From Dactylosporangium sp040689395 (lineage in GTDB: Bacteria; Actinomycetota; Actinomycetes; Mycobacteriales; Micromonosporaceae): a stretch of 64,000 bases of DNA. The stretch spans positions 11,027 to 75,026 of the forward strand of contig NZ_JBFAZX010000033.1 of assembly GCF_040689395.1 (NCBI RefSeq), in the 5' to 3' direction. A program made the position numbers and the translations under genes. Numbering within the stretch: the stretch's first letter is position 1; every line of letters begins with the position of its first letter. Under the pieces are notes generated by a model. The model saw nothing but the letters and a program-made list of their open reading frames with translations. It was not told where the DNA came from and did no database searches. Positions 27,027-36,106 of this stretch are shown here, piece by piece.

Positions 27027-28007
27027 ATGCCGAAAACCTCCGGCCGGCTGCTGGCCCTGTTATCGCTGCTGCAGACGCGCCGCGACTGGCCGGGCACGCT
27101 GCTGGCCGAGCGGCTCGACATCAGCCTGCGGACCGTGCGCCGCGACATCGACCGGCTCCGCGAGCTCGGCTACCCCATCGCCGCCGTCAAGGGTCCCGAG
27201 GGTGGCTACCGGCTCGGCGCCGGCACCGAACTACCGCCCCTGCTGTTCGACGACGAGCAGGCCGTCGCCCTCACCATCGCGCTGCAGATCGCCGCCACCA
27301 CACTGGGCGACGGCACCGGCGAAGCGGCAGCGCGGGCGTTGACCACCATCCGGCAGGTCATGCCGTCCCGGCTCCGCCACCGCATCAACGCCCTGCAGAT
27401 CACCGCCGTCGAACGGCCCACCATCCGACCGGCCGCCCCGATCGACGGCGACGTGCTCCTGGCGATCAGCTCCGCCGTGCAAGCCCACGAGATCCTCCGC
27501 TTCGACTACGGCTCCGAGACCGCGGACAAGCCCCCGCGCCGCGTCGAGCCGCACCACGTGATCACCTGGGACGGACACTGGTACCTCGTCGCGTGGGACC
27601 TCGGCCGGTCGGACTGGCGCATCTTCCGCGCCGACCGGATCACCCTGCGCATCCCCAACGGACCACGCTTCACGCCCAGGGAACTACCCGGCGGCGACGT
27701 GACCACCTTCGTCACCGGCAGGTTCCGCGGCGCTGACGACGGCACCACCGGCTGGCCCTGCCAGGGCACCGCGATCCTCGACCTGCCGGCCGCCACCGTC
27801 GCCCTCTACACGCGTGACGGGATCGTCGAGGAACTCGGCTCGGATCGCTGCCGGCTCACGCTCGGCTCCTGGTCCTGGTCCAGCCTCGCCGCCGCCATCG
27901 CCCGGTTCGACACCGAGATCGAGGTTGTCGGCCCCGCCGAACTCGCCGACGCCTTCGGCCACCTGGCCCGCCGCTTCGCCAGGACCGCCGCCGGCGGGAT
28001 TTCCTGA
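27027..28007 (+). CDS. WYL-domain transcriptional regulator
   Basis: 326 aa. HTH_11 domain (residues 1-60: RLLALLSLLQTRRDWPGTLLAERLDISLRTVRRDIDRL), then a WYL domain with W-Y-L in HWYLVAWDLGR and a WCX-like C-terminal extension. ATG 27027 begins the family-type N-terminus. Divergent from the VOC gene, with a palindrome between them. Ligand unknown. Confidence 0.9.
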   Translation: MPKTSGRLLALLSLLQTRRDWPGTLLAERLDISLRTVRRDIDRLRELGYPIAAVKGPEGGYRLGAGTELPPLLFDDEQAVALTIALQIAATTLGDGTGEAAARALTTIRQVMPSRLRHRINALQITAVERPTIRPAAPIDGDVLLAISSAVQAHEILRFDYGSETADKPPRRVEPHHVITWDGHWYLVAWDLGRSDWRIFRADRITLRIPNGPRFTPRELPGGDVTTFVTGRFRGADDGTTGWPCQGTAILDLPAATVALYTRDGIVEELGSDRCRLTLGSWSWSSLAAAIARFDTEIEVVGPAELADAFGHLARRFARTAAGGIS

Positions 28008-28145
28008 TCGGATACTCGTGCATGCCGCCAACCGTGAGCGCGAGCTCGTTCGAACTCCATCACGCCGTGTGACGAGCGTCCGGCACCGGCCGGTGCGCTG
28101 AACTGTCGAGAACAGTGATGTTCGGAACCCCGTAAGATATGCCCA

Positions 28146-28880
28146 GTGGGGTGGGAGGCACTCGGGCGATGGGGTGAGGACGTCACTCGCATCGAACCGC
28201 TCGCCGGCGGAGTCGCCAACGACGTGTGGAGCGTGCGCGTCAACGGGCTCCGCGCGGTCGGTCGTCTCGGCACCAGGAGCGACGCTGATCTCGCGTGGGA
28301 GACGGAGCTCCTCCAACACCTCGACCGTGAAGGTCTGACCGTGCCGGTCCCGATCCCGACTACAGACGGCCGGCTGTTCGCCGACGGTCTGGTGGTGATG
28401 ACCTACGTGGATGGCGGACCACCCGAGACGAAGGCCGACTGGCGTCGCGTGGCCGGCACGCTCCGCGAGTTGCATCGCCTGACGCAGGGCTGGCCGCAGC
28501 GGCCAGGCTGGCGATCCTCGACCGACCTCCTGCACGCCGAGACCGGGACGAGGATCGACCTCGGTGCGATGCCCCGTGAGAGCGTTGCTCGATGCCGAGC
28601 AGCGTGGGCGCGGCTCACCGGACGTCAGACATGCGTCGTCCACGGCAACCCCAACAACCCTGGCAACGTCCGCATGACCGCGAGTCAGGTCGCGCTGATT
28701 GACTGGGACGAGTCGCACGTCGACGTCCCCGACCTCGACCTCGTGCTTCCCGGCAACGCCGCCGGCCTCGACGACGGCGCGCACGACATCGCCGGGCAGG
28801 CGTCGGCCGCTTGGGAAGCCGCCGTCTGCTGGGACGACGAGTACGCAGTCAGGCGGCTCGCCGAAGTTCGAGCGCTCTGA
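28146..28880 (+). CDS. Aminoglycoside phosphotransferase-fold kinase
   Basis: 244 aa kinase-like protein. It keeps the N-lobe (RIEPLAGGVANDVWSVRVNG), the hinge (VVMTYVDGG), and the catalytic loop, with a modified Brenner motif VVHGNPNNPGNV (HGN in place of HGD) and LIDWDES as the metal site. The Asp-to-Asn change at the catalytic base may reduce activity. The substrate could be an antibiotic or a small metabolite. GTG start. Confidence 0.75.
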   Translation: MGWEALGRWGEDVTRIEPLAGGVANDVWSVRVNGLRAVGRLGTRSDADLAWETELLQHLDREGLTVPVPIPTTDGRLFADGLVVMTYVDGGPPETKADWRRVAGTLRELHRLTQGWPQRPGWRSSTDLLHAETGTRIDLGAMPRESVARCRAAWARLTGRQTCVVHGNPNNPGNVRMTASQVALIDWDESHVDVPDLDLVLPGNAAGLDDGAHDIAGQASAAWEAAVCWDDEYAVRRLAEVRAL

Positions 28881-29109
28881 GCACGCGTTCGAGGAGAGGG
28901 GTTGTTGGCGGTCGAGTGCGCACATCCCGCTGCGACACGAAGTCGCACCTTTGCGAGTGATGCACATACGTCGTGCCCAGGCGGTTGGACACGGTGTCGT
29001 CGAAGGTGCTGGCGTTCATTGCCCCGGTTATGGCCATTAGCGTGCGGCCGGTCAGATCTGCCCAGCGGGCAGGACGGCCGGCGGCACCCTCGTGGGTGAT
29101 GACTGACAT
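28849..29109 (-). CDS. Small hypothetical protein
   Basis: 86 aa, starting MSVITHEGAAGRPARWADL. ATG at 29109 has GGAGGG six bases upstream, the main support. No domain is recognised. Its 3' end overlaps the end of the APH gene by 32 bp on the opposite strand, which lowers confidence. Confidence 0.35.
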   Translation of the reverse strand: MSVITHEGAAGRPARWADLTGRTLMAITGAMNASTFDDTVSNRLGTTYVHHSQRCDFVSQRDVRTRPPTTPLLERVLRALELRRAA

Positions 29110-29291
29110 GACGATCCCTCCCTCGCGGCTACGTACGGCACGGCGCAGGCCATGGAGTGCCACAACCGGACTTCCCAGGTATCGATATCGGTGCGGTGTC
29201 TCCGTGCCAGAAGAGACCATCGGTGCCGCTAGGCCTCTTCGCGTCGGTGGAAACTACTGAGATCCGCAACCGCCTACATTCGGCACTCAAG

Positions 29292-29420
29292 CGATCGATG
29301 TTGACTTCGCCGCTATCTGTGCTGCCAGGTTGCCCGGGCTCGGCGCTTCAATGTTGCCAGCCTCCAGCTACTGGGGCGGGATCGCACGCTCGCGGCTGAC
29401 ACCTGCCGCCCAGAATTTCG
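29292..29420. repeat. 129-bp direct repeat, copy 1
   Basis: Aligns without gaps to 31005-31133 with about 12 differences (about 91% identity). Begins CGATCGATG and ends TTTCG. It occupies most of the 315 bp between the small gene at 29109 and the lipoprotein gene, and sits just past the stop of that minus-strand gene. Confidence 0.85.
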
Positions 29421-29424
29421 GATT

Positions 29425-30429
29425 TCAGACCGGATAAACCACCATCCGTCCGCCCTGGACCGAGGCCGCCCGGCCGCCGTCCGGCGCGATCGCCGCCCCG
29501 GAGTGGGCGCCCGGCGCGATCGCGTGCACGGTGCCGCCGGCCGCGTCGACGAGCCACAGGCCGGCCGCGCTCTGCCGGGTCGCCGCGACCACGAACCGGC
29601 TGCCGTCCGGAGTCGCCGCGACCCCGGCCTGGTCAACGAAGCCGCCGGCAACCTCCTTGGCGGCACCGGTGAGACCAGCCGGCGCGAGGAACAGCGTCCA
29701 GGCCGCAGTGGCGCCGGCGTCACCGGTGGCCAGGGCCGCCACCGAGTCCGTACGGTCCAGCGTGGTCGGGAACACGACCCGCTCGCCGCCCGGGCAGGTG
29801 GTGGCGCCGCCGGCCGCCCAGCCGCTGGACGGCCAGGGCCGCCCGGCGAACGTCGGGCCGGCGTCGATCGCCTCGAGAGCGTCGGCCCGCAGCCGGGTCA
29901 CGGCCGCGCAGCCGCCGGTGACAACGGAGGCGAACGCCGTGTCGCCGGACCAGGTCACGTAGCCTGGCGCCCGACCCGACCTGAACAGCTGCTCGGTCGC
30001 GCCGGTGCTCCGGTCGACGGCGAGCACGCGGAAACGCAACACGCCGTTCTCGTAGCAGCCGGCAACGACGGCGAGCGCGCCGCCGGGCCGACGGACCGGC
30101 CGCAGAAGGCTGCCGTAGCAGTCGGCCGGCAGCTTGAGCGGCACCCGCTCGGCGTGACCTTCGCGCCAGCGCCACAGCTGGTGCTTGTCGTTGTCGTTCT
30201 TGGGTTCGACGCCGAAGTACAGGGCGTCGTCGAGCCAGGTCGGGTTGTACGGCGTGCCGGCGGTGCCGAGCTCGACGGTGACCGGAGCGTTGCCGGTCCC
30301 CTTCGCGCCCGGGATGGCTGAGGCCGTCCCGGCCGGAGTGCCCCCCGGCTGGGACGGCGTCTCGCACGCCGCCACAGCGAGTGCGACGACGACGGCGACC
30401 ACCGCATGACGTGCGGAACGGATCCTCAT
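29425..30429 (-). CDS. Lipoprotein with beta-propeller-like C-terminal part
   Basis: 334 aa. Lipoprotein signal: hydrophobic stretch with lipobox VAAC, lipidated Cys at about residue 23, then a Pro/Gly/Thr-rich spacer. The rest has repeated WD40/TolB-like strands (SGDTAFASVVTGGC; AATPDGSRFVVAA; AIAPDGGRAASVQGG). It begins 7 bp after the stop of a DUF6973-type toxin-tail fragment, the same arrangement as three other lipoproteins in this window, so an immunity or accessory role is possible. Confidence 0.75.
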   Translation of the reverse strand: MRIRSARHAVVAVVVALAVAACETPSQPGGTPAGTASAIPGAKGTGNAPVTVELGTAGTPYNPTWLDDALYFGVEPKNDNDKHQLWRWREGHAERVPLKLPADCYGSLLRPVRRPGGALAVVAGCYENGVLRFRVLAVDRSTGATEQLFRSGRAPGYVTWSGDTAFASVVTGGCAAVTRLRADALEAIDAGPTFAGRPWPSSGWAAGGATTCPGGERVVFPTTLDRTDSVAALATGDAGATAAWTLFLAPAGLTGAAKEVAGGFVDQAGVAATPDGSRFVVAATRQSAAGLWLVDAAGGTVHAIAPGAHSGAAIAPDGGRAASVQGGRMVVYPV

Positions 30430-30436
30430 GACGGCG

Positions 30437-30780
30437 TTATCTCCCCCGCATGTTCAGGCACAGGTAGACCTCGGCGTCGATGTGGTTCTTCAGCGCGCGC
30501 TCGCCGAGCTTCGCGCCCACCCAGTCGTTGTACATGTCGACCCTGGACTGGAAGCCCTGGTACGGGTTGCCCGGGTCCGGTGAGTCGATCTCGTGGGCGA
30601 GGCCCAACGTCAGCGCCTCCTCGACGGTGAACTGGCCGCTGCGCACCACGTTCGCCATCCACATCGAGTGATGGTAGGCGTTCCACGCGTGCATCTCGTC
30701 CTCGTGGCCGGCGACGTCACGGTTGGGGTACCGGGCGTTCGCTTGACCACCCTCGCCGCACCGACGCGTCCGCGCTCGAC
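30437..30780 (-). pseudogene. C-terminal fragment of a DUF6973-like polymorphic toxin/secreted protein
   Basis: Protein-like sequence starts near GQANARYPNRDVAGHEDEMH and continues AWNAYHHSMWMANVVRS, LGLAHEID and VGAKLGERALKNHIDAEVYL to a stop at 30437. The His/Glu pattern AWNAYHHSMW...AHE fits the DUF6973 domain found at the end of WapA/Rhs-like proteins. No start or N-terminal region is present upstream (frame open to 30883, but without family character). It directly precedes the lipoprotein gene. Confidence 0.55.
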
Positions 30781-31004
30781 GCGGTCGGGCACGTGACGCA
30801 CCCTCAAGGGGTCTCGCTGGCCTGGAACTCGCTGCACACACCCAAAGAGGTGTCGCAGACCTCCGCATGGCTTCCGACCCCACACCGGCATTGTCACGAT
30901 CGGTGAATACCCATGGATACCAGCGCCGGCGCCGGCCCTGGCGTTCGCCCGATGGCCGTCAAGAAGTCTTCGGACAGCGGACCACGCGGGGCGCTCTTCA
31001 GTGC

Positions 31005-31133
31005 CGATCGATGTCGACTTCGCCGCTATCTGTGCTGCCAGGTTGCCCGGGCCTGGCGCTCCAATGTGGCCGGCCTCCAGCTAGTGGGGCGGGATCGCAC
31101 GCTCGTTCCGGACACCTGCCGCCCAGAGTTTCG
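31005..31133. repeat. 129-bp direct repeat, copy 2
   Basis: Partner of 29292-29420, same orientation and same length. It lies in a 301-bp gene-free stretch, about 50 bp beyond the stop of the minus-strand alarmone synthetase gene. The remaining bases of the gap (30884-31004) show nothing recognisable. Confidence 0.85.
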
Positions 31134-31184
31134 TGATCGTCGGCACACGGGACCGCACGAACGCTTCGGCGCCGGTAGTCGCCT

Positions 31185-31946
31185 TTAGTGCTGGCCATGA
31201 ATCTCCCGATGCAGGCGTTCCATCCGCTCGTCCAGCCGGGCCGCGTCGTCGGCCGCGGCCACAAGCTCGGCACGTAGCGCGGTGGGGATGTCCGGGTCGT
31301 ACTTGTAGTAGATCTTGTGTTCTAGGCTGGCCCAGAAGTCCATCGCCACCGTGCGCAACTGCACCTCGACCGGTATCGCGACGACGCGGTCGGACAGAAA
31401 CACCGGGATCTCCACGATCAGATGGAGGCTGCGGTACCCGTTGGGCTTCGGTACGGCGATGTAGTCCTTCGTCCGCAGGAGGCGCACGTCCGATTGCCGA
31501 GTCAGCATGTCCGCGACCGTGTACACGTCCGAGACGAAGCTGCACACGATCCTGATGCCCGCGATGTCGTAGATGTTGGCGCCCACCTCCGCGACCGTCA
31601 TCGCGCAGCCGATACGCGCCGCCTTCGCGCTGATGCTGGCCAGCGTCTTCAGGCGCGGGCTGACGTACTCGATCGGGTTGTCCCGGCCCTTGTGCACCAA
31701 TTCCTCGGCGAGGATCTTCACCTTCGTTTCAACCTCGGCCAGCCCGAACTTGTAGCGCAGCCTGAACTGTGAGAACTCCTCGGCCAGATCTCGCAGCGTC
31801 TCCAACGCAGACGCGTCATCGAGCAGGGATCTCAACTCAAGCGAGGCGCCGTCGTCCGCAGTCTTCTTGCGCTGATACATCTGCCACCTTTCGTCATCGG
31901 CGCGGGTGAGGTACGTGTGCGTTGCAGGTGCCCACTGGCCAAGCAT
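31185..31946 (-). CDS. Small alarmone synthetase (RelQ/YjbM-like GTP pyrophosphokinase)
   Basis: 253 aa, single RelA/SpoT synthetase domain and no hydrolase or TGS domains. Motifs: YDIAGIRIVCSFVSDVY, KDYIAVPKPNGYRSLHLIVE, IPVEVQLRTVAMDFWASLEHKIYYK. It makes (p)ppGpp from ATP and GTP/GDP. ATG 31946 has AGGAG six bases upstream; the frame continues to 32030 without support. Standalone gene. Confidence 0.9.
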   Translation of the reverse strand: MLGQWAPATHTYLTRADDERWQMYQRKKTADDGASLELRSLLDDASALETLRDLAEEFSQFRLRYKFGLAEVETKVKILAEELVHKGRDNPIEYVSPRLKTLASISAKAARIGCAMTVAEVGANIYDIAGIRIVCSFVSDVYTVADMLTRQSDVRLLRTKDYIAVPKPNGYRSLHLIVEIPVFLSDRVVAIPVEVQLRTVAMDFWASLEHKIYYKYDPDIPTALRAELVAAADDAARLDERMERLHREIHGQH

Positions 31947-32187
31947 GACGTACTCCTGACTGGTGCGGCCGTTTTGGCACACTCGTGCGGGCAGGACTTC
32001 CGTGTTGTCGCTGTCAGCCGTGCGGCGCACGGCCTTCGAACGCCAGAGGACGGTGGCCGTGCGGGCGATTACCCACGGACAGTGCCATCAGCAGAATCGC
32101 GGGAGGGCCTGAAAAGGTTGACAGTCCGCCTCATCCGGCGACCGTCACCGTCGTGCTCCACCACGTGCGTGACGTAACCTTCGCCCG

Positions 32188-32850
32188 CTATTCGGGCACC
32201 GGCACGGCGCGGAAGAACTGGCGGCCGCCCCGCAGATGCCGCTCGAAGCGCAGGCCGGCACCGGCGAGGGCGGCGTGCAGCTCAGCGCGGCTGAGGCGGC
32301 GCACGGGGGCGCGCTGCTCCCACCGGGCACCGTCGAGGCGGTAGGTCGAGCGGCCGTGCAGCACGGTGCCGTCGAAGGACTCCACCTCGAAGTCGGCCTC
32401 GACCGGCCCGATCCGGCCCGTGGACGACACGGCCCTGTCGAACCACGATGGCGGCAGCCACTGCATGACGACCTGACCGTCCGGGGCGACGTGCCGGCGG
32501 CACGCGTCGAGCAGCTCCGCCCGCACCGCGGGATCCGCCGCGTTGACCCGAGGGCGCGCCACGAGCACGACCGGGAAACGTTCGCCGAGCTCCAGCGCCG
32601 CGAGACCGGCCCGGACGGTCTGGACGGCCCGCGCGTCGCGGACCAGGGCCAACATGGCGGCCGAGTCGTCGGCGACCGTCACCGGATGGCCCAGCGCGAC
32701 CAGGGAATCGGCGAACAGGCCGCCACACCCGCTGAGATCCAGGACCGCGGCGCCCGGCGCGACGTTCGCGTGCACGAAGGCTGGCTCGCCGCTGGCGGGC
32801 AGCACCGCATACAGACCGACGGGGCGACCATCGGCGGTGACCTCGGACAT
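32188..32850 (-). CDS. Class I SAM-dependent methyltransferase-like protein
   Basis: 220 aa. Rossmann-type motif I VLDLSGCGGLFADSLVALGHPVTVADDS and a post-II motif FPVVLVARPRVN. Motif I is degenerate (DLSGCGG for the usual DxGCGxG). The substrate is unknown. ATG 32850 (MSEVTADGRPVGLY) suits the fold; the frame extends 10 codons upstream. Confidence 0.75.
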   Translation of the reverse strand: MSEVTADGRPVGLYAVLPASGEPAFVHANVAPGAAVLDLSGCGGLFADSLVALGHPVTVADDSAAMLALVRDARAVQTVRAGLAALELGERFPVVLVARPRVNAADPAVRAELLDACRRHVAPDGQVVMQWLPPSWFDRAVSSTGRIGPVEADFEVESFDGTVLHGRSTYRLDGARWEQRAPVRRLSRAELHAALAGAGLRFERHLRGGRQFFRAVPVPE

Positions 32851-33054
32851 CACGCCACCATGCCACACGCATGGCACCATTGCCGGCGACAGGACTCCAT
32901 CCGGCCTGTGAGCCGCACCGCGGCGTGGTCATCCTGGACCAACCAGCGCCCCTCGTAATCCTCGTTCCAGGCGGTGGCCGGGGTCCGGACAAGCGGATTC
33001 CGCGGCCCCTCTGGACCCGCGTCGGGGTGTGCTGCCGGGAAGGCCGGCGCGTAA

Positions 33055-33104
33055 GTGGAAGGTGCCCCTGTTGGTGGCACCGATGTGCCGCACCTTCCAC
33101 CAAC
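33055..33104. repeat. Nested inverted repeats at the 5' edge of a truncated gene
   Basis: GTGGAAGGTG (33055) pairs with CACCTTCCAC (33091); GTTGGTGG (33070) pairs with CCACCAAC (33097); GGTGCC (33061) pairs with GGCACC (33076). The first two pairings exclude each other. It could be a MITE-like end, or an RNA switch element. Confidence 0.55.
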
Positions 33105-34071
33105 CCGTTGGGAAGCCCTCATCGCGATGACGGTGCTGTTCGCCACCGCCGGCCGGCAGGGCGAGCATCCGACCGACGCCGCCGCGACCTACGCTCAGGA
33201 CCCGGTCTACGCGGCCTACCTCGGCTGCTACATCGCAATGGTGTCGCTCGGCTTCGCCGACATCGTCCGGCTGTGCCTGCCCTACGCGCGCGCCGCCGGC
33301 CGCGTGTGGCTCAGCCGCGGCCTGCGGCTGAGCGCCGCCGGCGCCGGCCTCGGCCTGTTGTACTGCGCGGTCCGCGCGGCGACTCTTGTCGAGGGCCTGC
33401 TCGGCACCGACCCGAAGCGGCTCGAAGCGCTCGTGCCGATATTCGCCGCGCTCGGTGCGATGCTCGTCATCGTCGGCCTGACCCTGCCGTCGTTCGGCCC
33501 GCGGCTGTCGCGCATTGCCGCATGGCACGTGCAGCGTCGTGCGTTCCGTCAGATGTATCCGCTGTGGGAAGCGATCACGGTCACCGTCCCCGAGGTCGTG
33601 CTGGACCCGTCGGCTTCGCCGGACCGCGGCATCCTGCGCCACGTGGACCGGCGGCTGCGGCGGCGGGTGGTCGAGATCGGCGACGGCATCCGCCAGTTGC
33701 GCCATCACATGAGCGATACCGTGGCCACGGCGGCGACCGCCGACCCGCGGGCCCTCACCGGCCGGCCCCGTGATGCCGCCGTGCGCGCCGCGCAAATCCT
33801 GGCGGCCTGCCTCGCATACGAGGCGGAGCGCCGAGCACGGTTGGACACGCCTGCGGCAGACGGTACCGCCGATGGGGCACAACGCGCCGACGAGCGACAG
33901 CGGCGGGCACGCTGGGACGCCTGGCGCGCCGCGCTGCCGGCCACCGACCTCCGTGTGGCGCCCCTGGCCGGCACGGGTCCGCAGCCGCCCGCGTCCAGCG
34001 CCGACCACGAGGACTTCGCCGCGGAGGTGCGCGGGCTCGTCGATGCCGCCAGGGCACTGCGCGGATCATGA
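33055..34071 (+). CDS. MAB_1171c-like membrane protein, N-terminally truncated
   Basis: 338 aa frame. Residues from about 18 (RWEALIAMTVLFATAG) hold three hydrophobic segments (including AGAGLGLLYCAVRAATLVEG and LVPIFAALGAMLVIVGLTLP), then a cytosolic DUF6545-like tail (VQRRAFRQMYPLWEAITVTVPEV; RRVVEIGDGIRQLR). Full MAB_1171c proteins are about 400 aa with more N-terminal helices, missing here. The frame instead begins inside a nested inverted repeat with a GTG, so the 5' end was probably replaced. It is followed by a P450, the usual neighbour of this family. Confidence 0.6.
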   Translation: MEGAPVGGTDVPHLPPTRWEALIAMTVLFATAGRQGEHPTDAAATYAQDPVYAAYLGCYIAMVSLGFADIVRLCLPYARAAGRVWLSRGLRLSAAGAGLGLLYCAVRAATLVEGLLGTDPKRLEALVPIFAALGAMLVIVGLTLPSFGPRLSRIAAWHVQRRAFRQMYPLWEAITVTVPEVVLDPSASPDRGILRHVDRRLRRRVVEIGDGIRQLRHHMSDTVATAATADPRALTGRPRDAAVRAAQILAACLAYEAERRARLDTPAADGTADGAQRADERQRRARWDAWRAALPATDLRVAPLAGTGPQPPASSADHEDFAAEVRGLVDAARALRGS

Positions 34072-34121
34072 ACTCCAGCAGCCGGCGACCCGGCCGGCAC
34101 GAACCAGATCGGGAGCAGCAC

Positions 34122-35303
34122 ATGACCACCGCCGCGATGGACGCGCTACTCGCGGACCCGCACGGGTACTACGAGACGCTGCGCGCCAGCGGGCCCGCCC
34201 ACCGGTTGACGCTGCCCGACGGTTCGCCGGTCTGGCTGCTGACCCGCTACGAGGACGTCCGCGCCGCGCTCGCCGACCCACGGCTTTCGCTCGACAAGCG
34301 CAACTCCGGCGGCGGCTGGGCCGGTTTCTCGCTCCCGCCGAGGCTCGACGCCAACTTGCTCAACATGGACGCGCCGGACCACACCCGGATCCGTCGGCTG
34401 GTCGCACCGGCGTTCACCCCGCGCCGGGTCGAGGCTCTCCGCCCGCGTGTCCAGCGGACCGCGAACGACCTGCTCGACCGCCTCGCCGCAGACACCGACG
34501 CCGACCTGGTGAGCGGATACGCCACGCCGCTGTCGATCGCGACGATCTGCGACATGCTGGGCCTGCCCGATGCCGACGTGGACCAGATGCGCGTCTGGAC
34601 CAACACCCTCCTGAGCCCGCCGCCCGAGGACCCGAAGGCCCCGGCCCGCGCGGTCATGGCGATCGAACAGTTCCTGGTGGAGCTCATCCGCCGTAAACGC
34701 GCCGAGCCCACCGACGACCTGCTGACCGCGATGATCACGGCTCACGACGCCGACGACCACCTCAGCGAGGAGGAGCTCACGTCGCTGGCCTTCCTGACGA
34801 TCTTCGCCGGCTACGAGAACTCGATCAACCTGATCGGCAACTGCGCCCTGGCCCTGCTGCGGCACCCGCACCTGCTCGACGACGTCCGCGACGATGCCGG
34901 CATGCGCCGTGCCGCGATCGACGAGACCCTGCGGCACGAGCCCGCGGCGAAGCTGTCGATCCGCCGGTTCGCCCTGGAAGACCTGGCCTACGGCCCGGTG
35001 ACGATCCCCAAAGGTGCCACGGTCCTGCTGAGCCTGGCCGCCGCGAACCGCGACCCGTCGGCCGTCGACGACCCGGACGTGTTTCGCCTGCGCCGCCCGA
35101 GCGCGCCGCACCTGGGCCTTGGCCACGGTCCGCACCACTGCCTCGGCGCGGCTCTGGCCATCCTGGAGACCGACGTGGCCGTCGGTGAACTGCTTCGACG
35201 CCACCCGCGCCTGACCCTAGCGGAGCCGTCTGACGGCCCCGCGTGGCGCCGCTCGTTCCGCAGCCGGTCCCTGTCGACGCTGCGCGTCACGTTGAAAGGC
35301 TGA
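34122..35303 (+). CDS. Cytochrome P450 monooxygenase
   Basis: 393 aa, normal length for actinomycete class I P450s. Haem loop LGLGHGPHHCLGAALA with thiolate C340; I-helix AGYENS (Ser in place of the usual Thr); ExxR in DETLRHE. It needs ferredoxin partners not encoded here. ATG 34122 has GGGAG upstream; an ATG at 34068 overlapping the previous stop is weaker. Substrate unknown. It is close to but probably outside the NRPS operon. A strong palindrome follows the gene. Confidence 0.92.
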   Translation: MTTAAMDALLADPHGYYETLRASGPAHRLTLPDGSPVWLLTRYEDVRAALADPRLSLDKRNSGGGWAGFSLPPRLDANLLNMDAPDHTRIRRLVAPAFTPRRVEALRPRVQRTANDLLDRLAADTDADLVSGYATPLSIATICDMLGLPDADVDQMRVWTNTLLSPPPEDPKAPARAVMAIEQFLVELIRRKRAEPTDDLLTAMITAHDADDHLSEEELTSLAFLTIFAGYENSINLIGNCALALLRHPHLLDDVRDDAGMRRAAIDETLRHEPAAKLSIRRFALEDLAYGPVTIPKGATVLLSLAAANRDPSAVDDPDVFRLRRPSAPHLGLGHGPHHCLGAALAILETDVAVGELLRRHPRLTLAEPSDGPAWRRSFRSRSLSTLRVTLKG

Positions 35304-35361
35304 AGCGGGCCGCACCCGAACACCGATCGGACAGTTCGTCGCAGACGTGTAGCCGGCGCTG

Positions 35362-35386
35362 CGTGCGGCTCGAATCGAGCCGCACG
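35362..35386. terminator. Bidirectional terminator-like palindrome
   Basis: Two perfect 12-bp arms, CGTGCGGCTCGA and TCGAGCCGCACG, around a single A, 59 bp after the P450 stop and between convergent genes. There is no U-tract, as is usual in high-GC actinomycetes. Confidence 0.65.
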
Positions 35387-35521
35387 ACGCCCTGCGGCGC
35401 GGACCGAGACCGGGATGATCAGCACTTCGCCTAGCTCAAGGTGATAGCTCAGGGTGACAGGATCCGCGCGCTGCCGCCATGCTGTAGGTCCGCACGCCGC
35501 CCGAAGTGGTGCGCGCCCCGC

Positions 35522-36022
35522 TCATCGCCCGTCGGCCTTGTCGCCGCGCAGCGTCATCACGGCGCTGGTGACCGTCGCGACGGGCTTGCCGTCACCGCGG
35601 GTGATCTCGCACAGATAGTGGCTCACCGTCCGTCCGGCATGCGTGGCGTACGCGGTCGCGGTCAGGCGCTCGTTCCACACCGGGCGCAGGAACGTCGCCT
35701 TCAGATCGATGCTGGTAAACGACTCTCCCGGCTCGAGCACCGTGGACTGTGCCGTGCCGATCGCCGCATCGGCCAGCTCCACCAGCAGGCCACCGTGGAC
35801 CGTTCCCTGCTGGTTGCCATGCACCGCGGCGTCGGCGTCCAACTCGACCACCGCCTGGCCCGGGCCGACGGCCGTAATCGTGAACCCCAGCAGCTCAGAG
35901 ATCGCCGTCGGATACCTCACATGCGTCCGGTCATCCGGTCGCAGCGTCCCAGCCAGCTGTCTGCGCAGATACTCGATCACCGGCAGATCATGGACGGTCC
36001 CGGTCACAGGCTTCCCCCTCAT
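35522..36022 (-). CDS. PaaI-type hotdog thioesterase
   Basis: 166 aa. Hotdog fold with the active-site pattern QQGTVHGGLLVELADAAIGTA, typical of PaaI acyl-CoA thioesterases, followed by FTSIDLKATFLRPV. It would hydrolyse an acyl-CoA thioester in the cytosol. ATG 36022 lies 33 bp from a perfect palindrome shared with the divergent MocR regulator, which probably controls it. Confidence 0.88.
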   Translation of the reverse strand: MRGKPVTGTVHDLPVIEYLRRQLAGTLRPDDRTHVRYPTAISELLGFTITAVGPGQAVVELDADAAVHGNQQGTVHGGLLVELADAAIGTAQSTVLEPGESFTSIDLKATFLRPVWNERLTATAYATHAGRTVSHYLCEITRGDGKPVATVTSAVMTLRGDKADGR

Positions 36023-36054
36023 CGACGTGGTACCTGCGACGCTAGCGACCTAAA

Positions 36055-36080
36055 CTAGGACGATCCACCCATCGTCCTAG
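36055..36080. promoter_or_regulatory. MocR operator (perfect 10-bp inverted repeat)
   Basis: CTAGGACGAT and ATCGTCCTAG are perfect arms separated by 6 bp, centred between the thioesterase and MocR start codons (33 and 27 bp away). This is a strong candidate site for the MocR protein acting on both genes. Confidence 0.75.
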
Positions 36081-36106
36081 ATACAAGTGTCCTCGACGAG
36101 GTGTCA

